A DNA stretch of 36,803 nucleotides from Deinococcales bacterium. Lineage in GTDB: Bacteria; Deinococcota; Deinococci; Deinococcales; JAAFIG01. Positions within the stretch are counted from its first letter, which is position 1; every line of letters begins with the position of its first letter. The position numbers and the translations under genes are program-made. A model generated the notes under the pieces. That model searched no databases. It was not told the origin of the DNA and saw nothing but the letters and a program-made list of their open reading frames with translations. Location of the stretch: NCBI GenBank assembly GCA_013298185.1, contig JAAFJQ010000011.1, positions 1 to 36,803 of the forward strand, given 5' to 3'. Shown here piece after piece: positions 16,414 through 24,138 of this stretch.

Positions 16414-19302
16414 TTAACTTCGCACCAACTCGGGTGCGCCTTTAAATATCTCGAGTGACCCCAAGGCATACTGCATGGCTTGTTTAGTACTTAAACCATT
16501 TCCGTCCGCTTCAAAACGCTGCACTTGTTCTGCACTAAAAAATGTCGTGCTTTGCGCTTTTTTGAACGGATTTGTTTCTCCGTTTTGTAAACTTGGTTCT
16601 AACCCCGGAGCGGATAGCCACCTCGAGGCAATCGCATCGAGTCTGAGCGCTTTGGCATGATTTTGTTGTTGTTGAAAAATCGCAGCGCAAAGCCAGTAAA
16701 AGCAAATAAAACTACCTGCTTCTTGAACTTGTGTGCAGAGCATCCCTGCTTCCTCGAGTAACTGCGTTGTACGAACTTGATCGCCTAAACGCAGCAAAAC
16801 ATCGCACAACACCAAAACGGCGTAGCAAAGATTGACTGTGCTTTTGAGGTCTCGGTACAACACCAGAGCTTGCTCGAGTAAATGCTTGGCTTGGTTTAAG
16901 TCGTCTAAGGAAATATACACATATGACAAATTCAAATAGCCAGTGGCTAAACCACGTTTCAAATTGGCTTGAATGGATTTATTGATTAAACTTTCGTACA
17001 CCTGACGCGCCAAATCCAAGTTGCCTTGCCGCCAATGCACATGCGCCAATTGGTTTAAGCAAGCAACTTCGAGTTTGATGTTCGGTAAAGTCTCCAAGAT
17101 GCTCATGGCTTTTTCGACGCTCAAAATAGCCTTGGCGTAATCTCCAACTTCGCCAGCCGCCTCGCCAACAGCATGTAAGGCTTTGGCTTGGGCGGTAAGA
17201 TCCCCAATTTCCACGGCGATGTCCAAAGCCTGTTGTGCGTCAAGCAACCTGACATGTGGATCAAGGATGAGGTAGCCAGCAAAACTACGAACCGAGAGCA
17301 GATTGGCTCGAGTCGCATCTCGAGTTTGTAATTCGGGTAACTCGAGCAATTGACTTGCCCACTGAATAGCCAGTGGTTTTTTAGCCGCCGAGAACCAAAA
17401 CTCCAATGCGTCGGTGACGATTTGAGCTGCGATTACCGGCTTGGTTTGCATTGTCCATTCGAGGGCAGCACTGATGTTCTCAAATTCTTGTTCAAACTGC
17501 TCTACGTTTTCTGCACCTGATCTTTTGGGATTGTGCGCCGCGAGGTTCTGCGCCCAAGATTGGCAAAGTAAACTCAGCTCGAGCATTGCCGCTTCTTGTT
17601 GCATTGGCTCGAGTTGCTGCTGACTGTACTGACGAATCACTTCGTGAATCAAAAAGCGGTTGTTGTTTCGCGTTACCAAGGATTTATTCACCAGACCAAA
17701 TAAAATACTTGGACTGGCTTTAGCAACTTTACCCAGTGACTCGAGCGTGAATCCGTTTGGCAATAAACTCATTTTGGCTAAAACCAATTGCTGATCTGGG
17801 CTAAGCAGTTGCCAACTGGCATTAAAAACCGCTCGCATACTGCGATGACGCAGTGGCACATCGGGTTGATTGATTGTTAAAAAATCCATGCTCGAGCGAA
17901 TTTCCTCAGCCACTTGCTCTGGGTTTAGAACTCTTAGCCAATGACTGGCAAGTTCAATAGCAAGCGGTGAACCTTGAAGCAACTGACAAATCAGAATCAC
18001 AAATTCATGGTCTTTTGGCTCGAGGATAAACTGCGGATTAACCCGTTTGGCATTGCGTAAAAAGAGTTGCACCGAATCAAAAATTTCGATTTGCTGCGCG
18101 TCGGTTTTGGGAACATCTAAGCCCATGACATCCACCAAATACTCAGCTTGGACATTCAGGGCTTCGCGGCTGGTGGTCAGAATTCGCACACTTGGCGCAG
18201 CCGCTAGTAACTCGAGGATGCTTGTGGCTTGCTCGAGAAGATGCTCGAGGTTGTCCAGCACAAGAAGCAAATTGTTTGGCGCAAGATAATTCTTCAGGAA
18301 ACCCAGCTTCAGTTCAGTACTTTGAGCAGGTAAATTCAAAGCCGCAATCGTGGCAGCCACAAGGTCATCCACACCAGCCAGCGGTACAAAAACCACGCCA
18401 TCCGCAAAATGCACCGCTTGTTCCCTTGCCACTTCAATCGCTAAACGGGTTTTGCCCATGCCACCAGCCCCAACCAAAGTCAGCAGCCGTACTTGAGGTT
18501 GAGCAAACAACGAGCCAATTTCGCTCAAATCCACATCGCGCCCAACAAAAGCACTTGGTTGCACAGGAAAATTCTGCAATTTGGATTTCTCGAGCGGAAT
18601 CATAATTTTAGTTTCTTTTTGGTTTAACTCGAGCGCCAATTGCTTTGTTATCTCGAGCGGTGAGAGGTTCAAATCTTGGCGCAGCATCGTCTTAAACGAC
18701 TCAAATGCCTTTAACGCTTTGAGTCTCGAGCCAGTCTGAGCAGCACAAGTCAGAAGCACTTGCAACATATCTTCGGAAAGCGGATCAGTTGCCAGCACTT
18801 GAAAACCAATTTTTTGCGCCACATCGAATTTGGATTCAGCCATCAGTTGCTTGGCGGCAAACAATGCCGCATCGCGGTAGGCATTGTGCAGGGCTTCGCG
18901 CTCTTGCTCGAGCCAATCAGAGAACTCGGGTGGATCTGGGTACAAACCACTGAGGAACTGCCCGTGGTACACATCCAGCGCCTCAAGATGACGATGAGAA
19001 CTGAGCAGAATTTGAAACTCGGCAACATCTGACTGCACCAACCAACGCACTTGCTCACCGCTTGACTCGAGGTTGACCCAAGTTAAAGAACGCACCCGAG
19101 ATAACAAATGCCGCAAATTCTTACGCGCCGTGACCGAATCGGAATCCTCGAAAAAAAGCAGTGCCAATTGATCTCGAGACACCCAATCGGCTTTGAACGC
19201 CAAGTATGAAAGCAAAAAAAAACGCTTATCCGATAAGAAAACCACTTCGAGGTTATCAAAGCTGACTTTGGGAACTCCAAGCAACTGCACAAATGGAATC
19301 AT
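16414..19302 (-). CDS. SARP-type transcriptional regulator with NB-ARC ATPase and TPR repeats, copy 2
   Basis: This is a tandem paralogue of 13475-16363, exactly 962 residues as well, with colinear domains: winged helix (1-95), activation domain (100-230, nearly identical VYHGQFLSGL segment), NB-ARC (P-loop GAGGMGKT at 278-285, LLLVLDNLEHLL, ILTTSREAL) and TPR-like C-terminus. Identity is high in the DNA-binding, linker (IPLEKSKLQNFPVQ) and NTPase parts but low in the C-terminal ~350 residues, so the two probably share DNA sites but sense different signals. ATG 19302 has no Shine-Dalgarno. Both copies share a CTG[AT]TAGACT element about 10 nt before their ATG, suggesting common promoter ancestry. 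About 20 CTCGAG copies lie in the gene. Confidence 0.9.
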   Translation of the reverse strand: MIPFVQLLGVPKVSFDNLEVVFLSDKRFFLLSYLAFKADWVSRDQLALLFFEDSDSVTARKNLRHLLSRVRSLTWVNLESSGEQVRWLVQSDVAEFQILLSSHRHLEALDVYHGQFLSGLYPDPPEFSDWLEQEREALHNAYRDAALFAAKQLMAESKFDVAQKIGFQVLATDPLSEDMLQVLLTCAAQTGSRLKALKAFESFKTMLRQDLNLSPLEITKQLALELNQKETKIMIPLEKSKLQNFPVQPSAFVGRDVDLSEIGSLFAQPQVRLLTLVGAGGMGKTRLAIEVAREQAVHFADGVVFVPLAGVDDLVAATIAALNLPAQSTELKLGFLKNYLAPNNLLLVLDNLEHLLEQATSILELLAAAPSVRILTTSREALNVQAEYLVDVMGLDVPKTDAQQIEIFDSVQLFLRNAKRVNPQFILEPKDHEFVILICQLLQGSPLAIELASHWLRVLNPEQVAEEIRSSMDFLTINQPDVPLRHRSMRAVFNASWQLLSPDQQLVLAKMSLLPNGFTLESLGKVAKASPSILFGLVNKSLVTRNNNRFLIHEVIRQYSQQQLEPMQQEAAMLELSLLCQSWAQNLAAHNPKRSGAENVEQFEQEFENISAALEWTMQTKPVIAAQIVTDALEFWFSAAKKPLAIQWASQLLELPELQTRDATRANLLSVRSFAGYLILDPHVRLLDAQQALDIAVEIGDLTAQAKALHAVGEAAGEVGDYAKAILSVEKAMSILETLPNIKLEVACLNQLAHVHWRQGNLDLARQVYESLINKSIQANLKRGLATGYLNLSYVYISLDDLNQAKHLLEQALVLYRDLKSTVNLCYAVLVLCDVLLRLGDQVRTTQLLEEAGMLCTQVQEAGSFICFYWLCAAIFQQQQNHAKALRLDAIASRWLSAPGLEPSLQNGETNPFKKAQSTTFFSAEQVQRFEADGNGLSTKQAMQYALGSLEIFKGAPELVRS

Positions 19303-19345
19303 GATCTACAACAAGTCTAACAGCTTTTAGGAATTGACTCGAGTC

Positions 19346-19490
19346 TCAGCCTCTGTGAACAGCGGGTGCGGTCAGCCTCTATGAACAGCGGGTGCGGTCA
19401 GCCTCTGTGAATTGCGGGTGCAGTCAGTCCCTGTGAACGGCGGGTGCGGTCAGCCCCTGTGAATTGCGGGTGCAGTCAGCCCCTATGATG
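19346..19490. repeat. 26-bp imperfect tandem repeat, five full units plus a partial sixth
   Basis: Units start at 19346, 19372, 19398, 19424, 19450 and 19476, each opening TCAG(C/T)C(C/T)CT(G/A)TGAA and closing GCGGGTGC(G/A)G. Units 3 and 5 share the GAATTG variant, while units 1, 2 and 4 have GAAC. The partial sixth unit supplies the stop codon and last residues of gene 19476-20078. There are no spacers, so it is not a CRISPR array. Confidence 0.95.
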
Positions 19491-20078
19491 CTCGAGGAAA
19501 ATCACTTGAATCAGCGCCAAAGAAACAAGGCGCTCATCTGTGCCAACATGTGCATCTGGGGCAATTTGCTCGAGTGTGAAATTGCGTTCAATCAAACTGC
19601 GACGCTTGGTGATGCGGTACAAGACCGTGCCGTTCTCATCGGTCATGAGGTAACGCGGATTGATAAAACTCGAGATGATAAAACCAACCAGTGGAATTTC
19701 ACCAACCACTTCGTCCAGCACTTTAATCCACGGATTTTCTTCACGCACCGTTAAAATGGTTTTATCGCTCGAGTCTGCAATGTCGTACTGGGTGCGCCAA
19801 AGGCTGCGAAAACCTGTGGCTTTGACACTGCCAACCAAGGCGTTGTCCGAAAGCCGCGTAATCCGATGCACCGCCCGAAAACCAATCACCCGATCCGCCA
19901 GCATTTTATAAAGCGGGATTTTCTTAGCTTCATCCGCAAAAACCGTGGTTTCTTCACGCAGGGTCAAGGCTTTTTGCTTGACTTGCAGCATCAGGGCGTT
20001 GCTCGAGTCACGCACCGTGACTTCGGGGGAAAGGGCGAGCAGCTTAAAGGTTGCAGTCAATGGGTAGTTAATTGCCAT
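19476..20078 (-). CDS. LURP-one-related / scramblase-like (Tubby-fold) protein
   Basis: The 200-residue protein begins YPLTATFKLLALSPEVTVRDSS and continues LMLQVKQKALTLREETTVFADE, the pattern of the LURP-one-related family, which shares the Tubby/phospholipid-scramblase beta-barrel with a buried helix. Later segments (VGSVKATGFRSLWRTQYDIAD, NPRYLMTDENGTVLYRI) continue the repeated strand pattern, and EIPLVGFIISSF is a hydrophobic stretch that may be the central helix or a membrane contact. The bacterial function is unknown. The stop codon arises from the adjoining 26-bp repeat. A TAGAAT -10 element lies 6 nt before the ATG, back-to-back with that of the divergent phosphoesterase gene. Confidence 0.8.
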   Translation of the reverse strand: MAINYPLTATFKLLALSPEVTVRDSSNALMLQVKQKALTLREETTVFADEAKKIPLYKMLADRVIGFRAVHRITRLSDNALVGSVKATGFRSLWRTQYDIADSSDKTILTVREENPWIKVLDEVVGEIPLVGFIISSFINPRYLMTDENGTVLYRITKRRSLIERNFTLEQIAPDAHVGTDERLVSLALIQVIFLEHHRG

Positions 20079-20113
20079 ACCAAGATTCTACCCTTAAACT
20101 CTGAAAATGCGAA
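20072..20113. promoter_or_regulatory. Compact divergent leaderless promoters
   Basis: Two -10 boxes lie 4 bp apart in a 28-nt spacer: TAGAAT (minus, 20085-20090) and TAAACT (plus, 20095-20100), each exactly 6 nt from its ATG. A TTGCCA -35 for the plus gene (20072-20077) and TTCGCA for the minus gene (20108-20113) both have 17-bp spacing and reach into the opposite coding sequence. Neither gene has a Shine-Dalgarno. Confidence 0.75.
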
Positions 20114-20622
20114 TTGCCTTACTTTCTGATACCCATGGATTTATGGACGAAGAAATCCTAGACCACTGCCGAGAAGCCGATGAAATCTGGCACGCCGGCG
20201 ACATCGGTTCATTTGCGGTAATGCAGCAACTCGGGACGCTGCAAAAACCAATTGTGGCAGTCAGTGGCAATGTGGACAACCATGCTTTGCAACTCGAGTA
20301 CCCCGAAGACCAGCATTTTATCCGTGAAGGTTTACAAATCTGGATGCGGCACATTGTTGGCAATCCCAAACGCTATCGCCCAGAAATCCTAAGTGTCCTA
20401 CGCGCCCCAAGCCAACGCCCAAAAATCTTGGTTTGCGGACATTCGCATATCCTAGAAATTGCTCGAGACGAGTACGGAGTCCTATTCATCAACCCCGGCG
20501 CAGTTGGGCATCATGGCGTGCATCAAAAACGCACCATGGTACGCCTGAGCCTCGAGCAAGGCAAGGTCTTTGATGTTGAAGCGATTGACTTTGGCACTCG
20601 AGGGCGCAAGCCAGCCGAATAA
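20107..20622 (+). CDS. YfcE/MJ0936-type metallophosphoesterase
   Basis: This 171-residue enzyme is a calcineurin-fold phosphodiesterase with all metal-binding blocks visible: LSDTHG (Asp and His near residues 8 and 10), HAGDIG, SGNVDN, a later His in MRHIVGN, and LVCGHSH. INPGAVGHH is the typical end of the YfcE group. In this family, small cytoplasmic enzymes hydrolyse phosphodiester bonds in vitro and the cellular substrate is mostly unknown. ATG at 20107 follows TAAACT by 6 nt (leaderless). The gene is divergent from the LURP-one-like gene. Confidence 0.9.
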   Translation: MRIALLSDTHGFMDEEILDHCREADEIWHAGDIGSFAVMQQLGTLQKPIVAVSGNVDNHALQLEYPEDQHFIREGLQIWMRHIVGNPKRYRPEILSVLRAPSQRPKILVCGHSHILEIARDEYGVLFINPGAVGHHGVHQKRTMVRLSLEQGKVFDVEAIDFGTRGRKPAE

Positions 20623-20717
20623 GTCAAGGTACGCCAATTGTGCAAAAACACCGAGCAGTTTATGTGAAGTGTTGATTACCCAAGTATTGCAAATTGCTTG
20701 GTAGGCTGCTCGAGCGT

Positions 20718-21779
20718 ATGAGTAACCCCATGCAAATAGGAATAGATAGTTTCGCCGCTGTGGTGTCCGACCCCAACACTGGAAAAACCTTGAACACCAG
20801 CACCCGAATGCAGAACTTAATTGAAGAAATTGTGGTCGCCGATCAATCTGGAATTGATGTTTTTGGTGTTGGTGAGCATCACCGACCCGAATACTTGGAT
20901 TCAGCTCCCACCATGATACTGGCGGCTGCTGCCTCACGTACCTCGAGCATTCGTTTGACTAGCGCGGTCACGGTACTCAGTGCGGCTGACCCTGTGCGGG
21001 TTTTTCAAGAATTTTCAACACTGGATTTGATTTCCGGCGGACGGGCGGAAATGGTGGTTGGGCGAGGTTCTTTTATTGAATCCTTCCCGCTTTTTGGTTT
21101 TGAATTACAAGACTACGATGCGCTGTTTGAAGAAAAACTTGGGTTGCTGCTCGAGATTCATAAAAAAACCCATGTGCAGTGGTCTGGGCGCTTCCGAGCG
21201 CCACTCACAGGGCAGGGTGTGTATCCGCGTCCAGTAGGCTCGCTGCCAATTTGGTTAGGTGCAGGTGGTTCACCCGAATCCTTCATCCGCGCTGGCAGCC
21301 TTGGCTTGCCACTGATGCTGGCGATCATCGGCGGGGATTTTCGGCGTTTTCGTCCACTGATAGACCTGTACCGCAAGGCTGGTCAGATGGCAGGGCATAG
21401 TCTCGAGCAATTAAAAGTTGGGATTCACGCCTTTGGTTTTGTCGCCGAAAGCAACACTCGAGCCATTGATTTAACCTACCCGGGCTTTGAGCGTATGGCA
21501 AGCACGATCGGCAAAGAACGGGGCTGGTCACCGCCGTCTCGAGCGCAATTTGAAGCGGCTTGTAGTCCAATGGGTGCGTATTTGATTGGCGATGTGCAGA
21601 GTGTGGTGAGTAAAGTCTTGTATGTCAACCAAGTGCTAGGTGGAATCTCGAGACTTTCGTTTCAAATGACCAATGTGATGCTGCCTCACGCCGATATGCT
21701 CCACGGCATTGAATTGCTTGGTACTCGAGTTGCGCCGCTTGTACAAGAAAAACTCAGCGAACCAATGCTCGAGGCTTAA
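20718..21779 (+). CDS. Luciferase-like (LLM) flavin-dependent monooxygenase
   Basis: The ATG at 20718 (MSNPMQIGIDSFAAVV) was chosen over the TTG used in the track; ATG 20730 is also possible. The 353-residue protein has the bacterial-luciferase TIM-barrel pattern: ADQSGIDVFGVGEHHRPEY, APTMILAAAASRTSSIRLTSAV, DPVRVFQEFSTLDLISGGRAEMVVGRGSF, then LPIWLGAGGSPESFIRAGSLGLPLMLA. Such enzymes use reduced FMN or F420 to oxidise organic substrates. The GEHHRP and GRGSF segments fit the FMN-type subgroup often annotated as alkanal-monooxygenase-like. The substrate is unknown. An HSL-type esterase gene follows after 139 nt in the same direction; a shared catabolic role is possible but not shown. Confidence 0.88.
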   Translation: MSNPMQIGIDSFAAVVSDPNTGKTLNTSTRMQNLIEEIVVADQSGIDVFGVGEHHRPEYLDSAPTMILAAAASRTSSIRLTSAVTVLSAADPVRVFQEFSTLDLISGGRAEMVVGRGSFIESFPLFGFELQDYDALFEEKLGLLLEIHKKTHVQWSGRFRAPLTGQGVYPRPVGSLPIWLGAGGSPESFIRAGSLGLPLMLAIIGGDFRRFRPLIDLYRKAGQMAGHSLEQLKVGIHAFGFVAESNTRAIDLTYPGFERMASTIGKERGWSPPSRAQFEAACSPMGAYLIGDVQSVVSKVLYVNQVLGGISRLSFQMTNVMLPHADMLHGIELLGTRVAPLVQEKLSEPMLEA

Positions 21780-21804
21780 GCCACTTAAAGTATTGAAGAT
21801 GTTT

Positions 21805-21833
21805 TTGACCTTTTGCAACTTTGGCTCTAAGCT
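21805..21833 (+). promoter_or_regulatory. Possible promoter of the esterase gene
   Basis: TTGACC (21805-21810) and TAAGCT (21828-21833) are 17 bp apart in the 139-nt spacer, leaving an ~80-nt leader before the ATG at 21919. The -10 match is moderate. Confidence 0.35.
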
Positions 21834-21918
21834 GATGCCATGCGACCAAAAAGACAACACTGCCAGCCAAGCAGCACTCGAGATGAAACCAGAACAGTCT
21901 TTTCTCGGGTGAAATAAC

Positions 21919-22857
21919 ATGGATATTTCAAAAGTACATCCTGAACTGCAACCAATCGCCAAACGAACTCCAAGGCTCGAGTTTAACAAAAGTAACCTCT
22001 GGCTGATGCGTCTGCTGATGTCTGTCACACCAGCAGGTAAAATCCCACAAGACGTTGTGACTGAAAATATTTTGATTCCCGCCGAATCTGATGGAGATAA
22101 AATTCGTTTGCGTGTCTATAAACCAAAGGTGGCTCGAGAAAACTCACCTGTGTTGCTTTGGTTGCACGGCGGCGGTTTTGTGGTTGGACGACCAGAACAA
22201 GATGATGTTTGCTGTGCGTATTACGTTCAAGAATTGGGCTTAACCGTGGTTTCAGTTGCTTACCGTTACGCACCAAAATATCCTTTTCCCGTTGGGCTGC
22301 ACGATGCTTACGCTGCCCTCAAATGGGTGGTTTCGCAAGCTCGAGAATTGGGCATTGACCCAAAACGAATTGCCATTGGTGGTCAAAGTGCTGGCGGTGG
22401 TCTTGCCGCCGCGCTGGTGCAACTTGCTTATGATCGTCAAGAATTTAACGTCGCATTGCAACTGCTAATTTATCCGATGCTGGATGATAAAACTGTTCTG
22501 CGCCCCGAAATTGACGACAGCAACAACATCACATGGACGCAAAAAAGCAATAAATTTGGTTGGGAAAGCTATTTGGGAACGGCTTGTGGCACAAAAGACG
22601 TACCTGCTTACGCTGTGCCTGCCCGCCGAGAAGACCTGTCCAATTTGCCACCGGCTTGGATTGGTGTGGGTTCACTTGATGTGTTTCACAACGAAGACCT
22701 CGAGTATGCCAAGCGCTTACAAGCGAGCGGCGTTGAGGTTGAACTGGTTGTGGTTGAAGGGGCTTTTCATGGTTTTGATGTTTTTGATGTTCAACTCAAT
22801 GTGGTGCAGGGTTTCCGAAAATCTCAGGTTGCTGCTTTGAAAAAGTATTTGTTTTGA
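21919..22857 (+). CDS. Alpha/beta hydrolase, hormone-sensitive-lipase family esterase
   Basis: The 312-residue enzyme has the HSL (family IV) signature: the oxyanion-hole motif LHGGGFVVG near residue 80, the nucleophile elbow GGQSAGGGLAAAL (GxSxGG) near 155, an acid in GSLDVFHNEDLEYAKRL near 255, and the catalytic His in FHGFDVF near 283. The N-terminal cap (about 1-60) is helical and there is no signal peptide, so it is a cytoplasmic carboxylesterase for short acyl esters. Conserved NLPPAWIGVG precedes the acid. GGGTG about 8 nt upstream of the ATG may be the ribosome site. It follows the LLM monooxygenase in the same direction. Confidence 0.92.
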   Translation: MDISKVHPELQPIAKRTPRLEFNKSNLWLMRLLMSVTPAGKIPQDVVTENILIPAESDGDKIRLRVYKPKVARENSPVLLWLHGGGFVVGRPEQDDVCCAYYVQELGLTVVSVAYRYAPKYPFPVGLHDAYAALKWVVSQARELGIDPKRIAIGGQSAGGGLAAALVQLAYDRQEFNVALQLLIYPMLDDKTVLRPEIDDSNNITWTQKSNKFGWESYLGTACGTKDVPAYAVPARREDLSNLPPAWIGVGSLDVFHNEDLEYAKRLQASGVEVELVVVEGAFHGFDVFDVQLNVVQGFRKSQVAALKKYLF

Positions 22858-22881
22858 GATGCCCTCGAGTTGAGTCACTTT

Positions 22882-23274
22882 TCAAGCAAACCAATTCTCA
22901 AGGTTTAAGCCTTCGATACGCCCAAATTCTTTGATGTTGTTCGTGACCAGCCTTGCGCCTAACTCGAGGGCATGAGCAGCAATCAGATAATCATAATCTC
23001 CGATTGGTGTACCTCGTTTCTCGAGTTCAGCTCGGATGATTCCAGCTTGTACCGCAGCTTCAATCCCAAATGGTTCAAGCAAAAAATCGTTTAGGAATTC
23101 TTGAAGCCTTCGCAAATTTTTTTCTGGTGATTGACTTTTTTCTGCTCCGTATTGCAATTCTGCAACCACAATTGAAGATAACATCAGATTGGCGTTTGAC
23201 ATTGCCTCGAGTTTTTGTAGCACTTGAAGTGGTCGTTTATTCAGAATGTAAATACAAATGTTGGTGTCCAACAT
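22882..23274 (-). CDS. vapC: VapC-type PIN-domain toxin ribonuclease
   Basis: The 130-residue PIN-domain protein starts at ATG 23274 (MLDTNICIYILNKRP), 5 nt after the antitoxin stop and preceded by GGAAG; the track start is a GTG further upstream. The acidic active-site residues are visible: D3 in MLDTN, Glu in VAELQYG, Asp in GDYDYLIAAHA, and the TNNIKEF block near the C-terminus. VapC toxins cleave RNA, commonly initiator tRNA or rRNA, when freed from VapB. It is co-transcribed with the antitoxin on the minus strand. Confidence 0.93.
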   Translation of the reverse strand: MLDTNICIYILNKRPLQVLQKLEAMSNANLMLSSIVVAELQYGAEKSQSPEKNLRRLQEFLNDFLLEPFGIEAAVQAGIIRAELEKRGTPIGDYDYLIAAHALELGARLVTNNIKEFGRIEGLNLENWFA

Positions 23275-23279
23275 GTAAT

Positions 23280-23516
23280 TTACTTCCACAGATCACCCCA
23301 ATCACGTTCTTGGGCTGGTGGTTGATGGCGTACAAAGTCTTCTCCGTCCATCTCGAGGGCAGCCCGTACACCCTCCCATTTTTTCTTTTTTGGGGTGAGA
23401 ACAACGCTGTCACCAACTTTTTCGATCATCACTTCTGTGCCTTCAAAACGAAATTCTTTGGGCAAACGAACCGCTTGGCTGCGTCCGTTCTTAAATAATT
23501 TGGCTGTGGCAGTCAT
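23280..23516 (-). CDS. vapB: VapB-type AbrB/SpoVT-fold antitoxin
   Basis: The 78-residue antitoxin starts at ATG 23516, 5 nt after AGGAGG. The N-terminal swapped-hairpin DNA-binding domain reads MTATAKLFKNGRSQAVRLPKEFRF, characteristic of VapB/AbrB proteins, followed by GTEVMIEKVGDSVVLTP. The C-terminal acidic and aromatic tail (DFVRHQPPAQERDWGDLWK) should wrap the VapC toxin. It most likely represses its own promoter through the TGGTAGTACCA dyad between the -10 box and the ribosome site. Confidence 0.93.
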   Translation of the reverse strand: MTATAKLFKNGRSQAVRLPKEFRFEGTEVMIEKVGDSVVLTPKKKKWEGVRAALEMDGEDFVRHQPPAQERDWGDLWK

Positions 23517-23529
23517 AAGCACCTCCTGA

Positions 23530-23571
23530 TGGTACTACCAAAAGTATAGACCAAATTGCCATTTCCACCAA
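23530..23571 (-). promoter_or_regulatory. vapBC promoter and operator
   Basis: On the minus strand TTGGTG (23566-23571), a 17-bp spacer and TATACT (23543-23548) form a good promoter. TGGTAGTACCA (23530-23540), a perfect 11-bp dyad, covers the start of transcription and is a natural autoregulatory site for VapBC. Confidence 0.75.
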
Positions 23572-23613
23572 GCCTTCAAAGCCCAAAGTCAGACAATAAG
23601 TCTGGAATTTCGT

Positions 23614-24138
23614 TCATGTCTCCTCGAGAATTCTGTCCACGGTTGCTTCTACGCTTAAATCGCTCGAGTCAATCACCAACCATTTGGTTTTTGGATGCGC
23701 CGCAATTTCTGTGTGAAGTTGCCGAATCACTGGCTCGAGAACTTTTTTGAAACTGCCTTCATTTGGATTTCTCGAGTACAAGCGCTGCAATGTCGTCTCG
23801 AGACTCGGGAGCAATAAAACCCGTGTGATCCGTTGCCCGATTTTCTGGCAGTACACTTCGTCGGGTTTATCGGAGTACCAAAAATCATCTATCGCAACTG
23901 CAAATTCGTTATCCGAGTAATTCCGTGCCATGCTACAAGCGGTTTCTCGAGCTAAACGCACCTGCTCGAGCGTGGCGGGTGGAACAAGCACAGCCATGTC
24001 AGACAAGCCAGACACAACCATGTGCCGCAAGTCATCCACGGGAATGTGAATGCCTTGTAGAAAGCGCTGCATCAAGGCTTTGGACACCGTGCTTTTGCCT
24101 GAAGCGGGCGTTCCCATGATTAAAAAAATCGGCTTCAC
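23614..24138 (-). CDS. P-loop kinase-like ATPase (zeta-toxin / phosphotransferase type)
   Basis: The product of 174 residues begins at GTG 24138, overlapping the P450 stop codon by 4 nt (GTGA), so it is translationally coupled; the longer ATG start in the track would lie inside the P450 gene. It has a Walker A motif GTPASGKST at residues 9-17, a possible catalytic Asp in IPVDDLRH, FAVAIDDFWYSD (Walker B-like) and a lid with two arginines in LYSRNPNEGSFKK. This is the pattern of small phosphotransferases such as chloramphenicol phosphotransferase and zeta toxins. The substrate is unknown. The operon with a P450 and an NTF2-like protein argues for small-molecule modification rather than a toxin role, but this is inference. 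Confidence 0.75.
   Translation of the reverse strand: MKPIFLIMGTPASGKSTVSKALMQRFLQGIHIPVDDLRHMVVSGLSDMAVLVPPATLEQVRLARETACSMARNYSDNEFAVAIDDFWYSDKPDEVYCQKIGQRITRVLLLPSLETTLQRLYSRNPNEGSFKKVLEPVIRQLHTEIAAHPKTKWLVIDSSDLSVEATVDRILEET

Noticed and set aside
19346-19490. CRISPR-like array
   Set aside because: Units are directly tandem with no unique spacers and no cas genes nearby; the same holds for the 23- and 24-bp arrays.
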